From positions 35,733,921-35,797,920 of the forward strand of contig OX155980.1 of the NCBI GenBank assembly GCA_944548615.1: DNA of 64,000 nucleotides. Reading direction: 5' to 3'. Shown in pieces: positions 59,200 through 64,000 of the stretch (positions are counted from its first letter, which is position 1; every line of letters begins with the position of its first letter). The notes beneath the pieces were generated by a model. The model was not told where the DNA came from, did not search any database, and saw only the letters and a program-made list of their open reading frames with translations. This stretch comes from Micropterix aruncella (Eukaryota; Arthropoda; Insecta; Lepidoptera; Micropterigidae). A program made the position numbers and the translations under genes.

Positions 59200-60900
59200 T
59201 AAATATATTCATCGATAAATGTACAACAAGATACCTAAGTTTAGATACCTATGTTTTTATTTTTATAAATGAAAAGATTATTCGCTTGCTGTTACAGAAG
59301 GTGCTAAATAAATAACAAACCCGAATCACGATTTTCAACCACGATTAGTCACGAAGGAACTATATAGTACCTATCTACTAGTAAATTTAATATTTTGGAA
59401 ACTTCATATTATTATATCAACTATAACTGTATTCGCTCGCTGAGTGTATTTAGTAGTTTACATAAGTATCAGTCAGAGCTACAAAAATTTAAATAACTTG
59501 TGTTTGAATGTGTCATTTTGTGTTTGAATGTGTCAATGTGTCAACTTATGCTTTAACTATAATTACTCTTAATATAGTAATTTCACATTATAATCGCAAA
59601 TCTTTTAATGACATATTTTAATTGATATTTTACTGTATTTTTATTAAATGTGATTATTTCAGACCATTTTATTTTAATCAATTATTATTCAGGTATTTGA
59701 TATTACGTTTATTTCGATAATTTTTACTTTTTATTGGAAAGTTTGGACTTTTTATAATGAATGTTTAATTTTTGTATTCTAAGTTTGGTTTCATTTAGAA
59801 TTTTTCAGTTTTCAGTAGTGCATGTATATATATATTTTTTTTTATTTAATTATTTAACTATATTGATTTTGATCAAACTAGGGTAAGTAATGGAAACCAG
59901 CTGCTTCAATAATGCGGCATAGCTGAGCACTTGCCTATTTCGCTAAAACTATATTCTTATGTTTACCTTATATTAATAGTAATTAATTATAAGTGAATTT
60001 AATCTTGTAAATAGGTATTTCAAATAAATAAACTTCTAAACAGAAATGTAATGAGATTTCAATTCAAGGAACCGCTCGACGCAGTTTGTTCACATCATTT
60101 GTGATATTTGTATGTGCTTCACAGTTTCACAATATATGTATGGTGCCGTTGGCCCTATACCTCTTTGCTCAGCCGTGTATCTTATTTCGAGGTCTGTTAT
60201 TTTTCATCACTGAAGAATAGGAGCTGGGTGATTTGTTATCATAATTATGATATGTGGAATAAATCAACAATTAAATAATTTTATAAAATGTCTTTTTGAT
60301 CTTATTTATTTTATTTGCTGCTTCAGTCCAAAAAAAGGAAACCAGGAACTTGTGTAATCAAAGCAGTAAATCGAGTGTTTTGGTATTTCCTGAGACATTG
60401 CTGAAATTCTTTCCCATCCCTTCTTTGCGCCAGTGTCCAAATCAAAATAGTTTGTAACTAACATTCTCTTTTGAGATTGCCTATCTATCTCCGTCCCGTG
60501 AATTAGTAGAGGGCGTTTCGCTTGCTTACGCCACGCTTTAATGTCATAAAACGCATGTTTTTATTTTCACGGGAAAATGTTTTAATATATCGAAAATCTA
60601 ATTTCTAATAAAACTTCGTCCAAGAAATACCTACTGTTTCAATTATTTTTTTCTAAAAAACGCCATTTACGAGTAGCATTGAGCTAAAGGATAAATATAG
60701 ACTTTAGTTTTATTTACTTGATTAATAAAGAGAAGAGAATATCAATAAACTGACTCGGTATGTAATTTAGCATGGATTCAAAAACAGATTTTTAAAAAGT
60801 ACCAGTACAGTACAGTTAGTCAGTTTAGTACAAGTACAGTAACAAGTACAAAGTTACAAGTTAAATTACCACAATATCAAGCCGTTACTTAATGAAAAAG
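59200..60900. other. No recognised gene
   Basis: AT-rich, with minor low-complexity runs such as a duplicated TGTGTTTGAATGTGTCA at about 59500-59535 and a GTACAAGTACAGTA-rich patch near 60800-60860. TATCAAGCCGTTACTTAAT at 60875 resembles 15745 and may be a repeat scrap. Confidence 0.4.
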
Positions 60901-60929
60901 GAATAAAGATATTTTCAATTATTTTTTTT

Positions 60930-61255
60930 ATTATAGCACAGAACGCGACGCAGACCTCGCGCAGTCACCCGTTTTTATCTCGTGTGATAGTGAATCGCTG
61001 TTGCTACGACGAGTTTTTTTTGTCGTTTCGGACAATCTGCTTATTTTTTTGAATCGGTCGACGTGCCTCAACGTTCCGCCGCGAAGGAGCGGTCGGTTAT
61101 TAAAATGCGCCAGACGTATATCTTTGAGGAAAACAGCAGTTATTCGCAAAGGCGTTTTGATGCCGGTTGACACCGCGATGTGGCAAAAATATAACGCTCT
61201 CTCTCTATCGGAAGTTCATTCGCCTTATGACAATAATAAAGCAGCTTGAAGTGAA
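60930..61255. other. Unassigned block with overlapping open frames
   Basis: An 82-codon plus frame (61001-61249) and an 80-codon minus frame overlap. The region is GC-richer than its surroundings and lies inside what would be the first FKBP intron. No domain is recognised on either strand. Confidence 0.25.
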
Positions 61256-61294
61256 GTTCGCTCGCGCGCAGAGCGGCTAAAAGAAAGGTCTTAC

Positions 61295-61512
61295 CTGGAG
61301 TCGAACTGGGTGCCGTCGGCGAGGGTGCCCGTGTAGTGCATGGTCAGCATGTCGCCGACCTTCGACTTGACGGTGCAGTCTTCGGGCGAGAAGACGACGT
61401 CCACCTTGAGCGCGCCGTCCGCGGCCGCCGGCTTGGCCGCCTTGTCGTCCGCGGCAGACACCGCCGCCACCACCAGCGACAGCAGCAGAACGGAACATGA
61501 CCGAGTCATCAT
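61295..61512 (-). CDS. FKBP-type peptidyl-prolyl isomerase, first coding exon (FKBP2/13-like)
   Basis: The ATG at 61512 (a second ATG follows directly) opens MMTRSCSVLLLSLVVAAVSA, a clear signal peptide, then a short linker. LKVDVVFSPEDCTVKSK and VGDMLTMHYTGTLADGTQFD follow, then Ser at the exon end. HYTG and FDS are the start of the FKBP fold and contain active-site Tyr and Phe-Asp positions. KxxDxCxxKSKxGDxLxMHYTG resembles secretory-pathway FKBP2/FKBP13; FKBP14 is an alternative. Such enzymes fold proline-containing proteins in the endoplasmic reticulum. The exon ends CCAG with donor GTAAGA at 61289-61294, leaving 72 codons plus 2 bases. The remaining FKBP domain and any ER-retention signal are not found, so the gene continues across a long intron or outside the window. 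Confidence 0.85.
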
Positions 61513-61870
61513 GGCTGGTTGGCTGTGGACGCGTGCGTACTCGGCGGCTGTCCGCGAGAGAGTGACTGCGAGTTGACCGCGCGCCCGTCAGGTTAGCTGA
61601 GTTCGGAGTTCGAAAGTTGCCGCCGGAGAAGAGAGAAGCGCGCGCCGGCCCTTGCCAACCGACCGAACCAACCAGCATACGCCGCACCGCGACACGTCAA
61701 CTGCAACTCTTGGACCGAGTTTTCCTCCTCGAGCGCTACCTTCCTGCTTACAGCGATCGACAACATTGCAGAAAATAATTTTATCTTGGCCTCCTCCATA
61801 AACCACTTAATTTCATAAACAATGATTGTGGTGGTGGCGCGCAGTGTCAGAGACTGCATTTTCGATTATT
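61513..61870 (-). promoter_or_regulatory. GC-rich 5' UTR and likely promoter of the FKBP gene
   Basis: CpG-rich sequence directly upstream of the FKBP start, fading into AT-rich DNA near 61860. The minus-strand frames of 72-88 codons here are read-through of the GC-rich leader. No TATA box or certain initiator was identified. Strand and role are inferred from the exon. Confidence 0.5.
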
Positions 61871-61879
61871 TTTCAAAAT

Positions 61880-62485
61880 AAAACTAAAAGCAATATAGGT
61901 ATGAGCTATCATTAGCATAAATTATCACTAATATTATTAGTATCTATATTATTACTGGTATCTATATTAATATTATTGTATATCTATATTATTTTTATTA
62001 AGGTTTATTCATATTTCTACTGATGCATTACAAAAATCATTCAACATGACGAAATTAAGTCATAAAATATAAATTTTATGTAATAAATGTAAATAAAACA
62101 CATCACCAATAAACAGTTGAGTGAACGATGAACTAATGTGTTCTAATGCGTATTATAGTAGTCGGAACATAATAGTATAAAATTAGACAACATTTATAAA
62201 ATTACGGAACAAAATCACAATATAAACTAAAATAACTATAATGAAAAGACTAATGTCACAATATATTATAATTACATGAGGTATAAAATATTACAATCTA
62301 GATATTTTATTGCATAGTATTATCAAAGTGGGCAATTTTTTAATGCTTTTCCTTTCTTGTTCGTTTTTGTGGAATCATACTATTTTATAACAAACTAAAT
62401 TATAACATGTATTTTGCAATAGGTATATTTTTCAACTAGGTAATGAGTGTCTCAATCAATCAGCTTTCAAAACATCACGAGCCAC
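61880..62485. other. No recognised gene
   Basis: Very AT-rich, with an imperfect TATCTATATTATTA-type repeat at about 61935-62000. Confidence 0.45.
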
Positions 62486-62489
62486 TTGA

Positions 62490-62915
62490 ATAAGCCCTCT
62501 TGTCCACACACGTTTTTTCGCCGTGAAAATCCACGGTTAATTCGCCGTGTCTAAGCGCGGTCGTCAGTAGCCGTCAGTGGGGTATGAATCACAATGGAAG
62601 CTTGTCACGGACACTTCGGAAAAACGGCACGGCACCGCCGTATGCATTGTATTCTCCCCTCGGCGAGACGTGTTTATTTAGGGCGATATTTGTATCAGTG
62701 TTGTATGACAATGTATGAGAGCTTGTCCACGACATAGGACGTTTTCACGGCAGACAATTATTGCGTCACCTTGAAGTTGTTTGCAAAATGTATGTACCTA
62801 ACGCGTCGTACGGCGAAAAAAGCGTGCAGTGGACAAGAGGTCACGTTTTTTTCTACGGCGCGGCTAACGCGCCGTACGTTGAAAAAAAAGGTACTGTGGA
62901 CAAGAAGCCCAAGAG
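62490..62915. repeat. Possible non-autonomous element with inverted CTTGTCCAC ends
   Basis: The left end AAGCCCTCTTGTCCACACAC is mirrored by GTGGACAAGAAGCCC at the right. A further GTGGACAAGAGG lies inside (62832) and GCTTGTCCACGACAT at 62721. The interior is rich in GCCGTG and CGCGCCGTACG motifs. No target duplication is established. Confidence 0.45.
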
Positions 62916-63239
62916 CTCCTGCACACCGGGCCACCGGTGGCGGCCACTAGACGCGAGCATAAGCTGCGGACGTGTTTTTCCATACATTTTGTATAAAATT
63001 GCAGAATGCGGTTTACGCCATTCCCACCCGCCTAACTTGTCATTCATTGTAGGTGATAAGAAATTTTATAGAAGTCAACGCAGAGCGCGAGATTGTGGCA
63101 TTAAAGAATACGAAATTGGAATTATTATTATGTATATTTATTCTTTCTTAACTGGTAAATTACGGTAATAAATAGACGATTTTCCCGCATATAACACTAC
63201 TTTACTAACTACAAACATTACAATAAAATTGCAGAGCCA

Positions 63240-63720
63240 TGTATATTAGTTACTTATGAGATAAATGTGGGTGGCTCACTTTTATTGAAATTTTGGTCGA
63301 GTGGGTAGTGCTTCCTTGTTATTCCAGAAAACCGTGGAGTGGACTTAGTCTTCTTTCATACCATTTGGTGAGCTATTTAAATTTTATGAATGCTCTGGTG
63401 CTGATCAAGGGATCTTGTCGTAAATTAGGACAGGAGAGGCAAATGCCTACCCCCGGGTATATAGAGGTTTTTCTTAATTCCTTTTTGGATTTCCTTTCCT
63501 CCTGGCAGCGGGAAGGTTTCCCGACATAGTCGAGCGAATTCGTGGTGTTTTTGTTGCAGTGGTTTTTCCTCGATCGGGATACGTGCCGAGACGAGAGGGG
63601 TTACCACTATCGAGGAGGGTCATGCCACCCCTTATAGGCAAAGCATTTTTTTCCATAATGCGCACCTCCCTTTAAGAGACGGAGACTAAGTGGCATATGG
63701 GGTACTTTTTAAGCTTTCAT
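63240..63720 (+). other. Unassigned sequence, possibly an old retroelement piece
   Basis: A 78-codon plus frame (63293-63529) ending EVFLNSFLDFLSSWQREGFP and overlapping minus frames are present. The sequence has a retroelement-like feel but no motif I can name. Beyond 63720 to the window end I see nothing. Confidence 0.25.
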
Positions 63721-64000
63721 GGCTGTGTAATAATAATGTGATCTTGAAGCAGGCGCGTTTCAAAGTGTTTGAAGATGATGCGCGTGTCATCGTAAAAATG
63801 ATCTTCGTTTTCGTGTTTCTGTGAAGTGAATCGAGGTTACCTACTGAATTCATATTATTATTATTTATTTTAGTTAATTATATTAGTAACGTAAATTGAC
63901 GGTAAATATTTGAAATGGTCTCTAAAAATTGATCTGCTCCTTTAAATGAATACTCAGACATATTCGGAAACCTCGCAGTTAAAATTATTATTATGGTCTA

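Overview
The window is a gene-poor, AT-rich, repeat-dense piece of animal genome, most likely lepidopteran. The main reasons are the mobile elements. Two Helitrons have the TCTATATAATAA start and the hairpin plus GGGTTCCGCTAG end usual in moths and butterflies. There are several RTE-like 3' tails, Jockey/CR1-like LINE relics with AATAAATAAA tails, mariners, a hAT, and a family of about 600 bp that I interpret as non-autonomous Helentrons. Short introns with GTAAGT donors fit the same picture. The species cannot be named from the sequence alone.

Only two stretches look like host genes. At the right end, on the minus strand, is the first coding exon of an FKBP-type prolyl isomerase (signal peptide plus the start of an FKBP2/13-like domain; 61295-61512), with a GC-rich 5' region to about 61860. 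Its later exons were not found. Around 51.4-51.9 kb a GC-rich block contains a short open frame (51780-51916, plus strand) that starts with ATG and ends in a good splice donor. It may be the first exon of an unidentified gene.

Left to right: 139-3737 is a decayed DNA transposon of a family marked by a TDGCSGQNKN motif. Its terminal inverted repeats are still readable, one short intron is kept, and a Jockey/CR1-like LINE 3' end (about 493-1521) is inserted in its first exon. From 4.0 to 7.5 kb are LINE and RTE-like tails and the first Helentron-like repeat (5654-6257). A 200-base assembly gap lies at 9367-9566. A deleted mariner (9912-10809) and a minus-strand Jockey-like relic with a damaged reverse-transcriptase active site (about 11530-12990) follow. 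From 13.9 to 22 kb are microsatellites, a 189-bp tandem duplication, a stem-loop-ended repeat pair, a second Helentron-like copy, a long foldback element and a non-autonomous hAT with an 8-bp target duplication.

Helitrons at 22188-23102 and 30367-31983 carry different leftover parts of the same kind of Rep/helicase protein. Very long (TA)n tracts lie at 23.2 and 28.9-29.5 kb. The most structured region is 36179-40264: three Helentron-type units lie head to tail on the minus strand, and the first carries an OTU-protease exon joined to a basic upstream exon across an intron that contains a 26-bp minisatellite. A perfect 364-bp palindrome is centred near 45628. Four foldback or short inverted-repeat elements, a mariner with an in-frame 120-bp tandem repeat, and a deleted Tc1/mariner element fill 50-59 kb.

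The window therefore reads mainly as a record of transposition: elements inserted into elements, and copies broken by deletion. No pathway or operon-like organisation is present. Similarity calls come from recognising protein and terminal motifs by eye; no database search was run.
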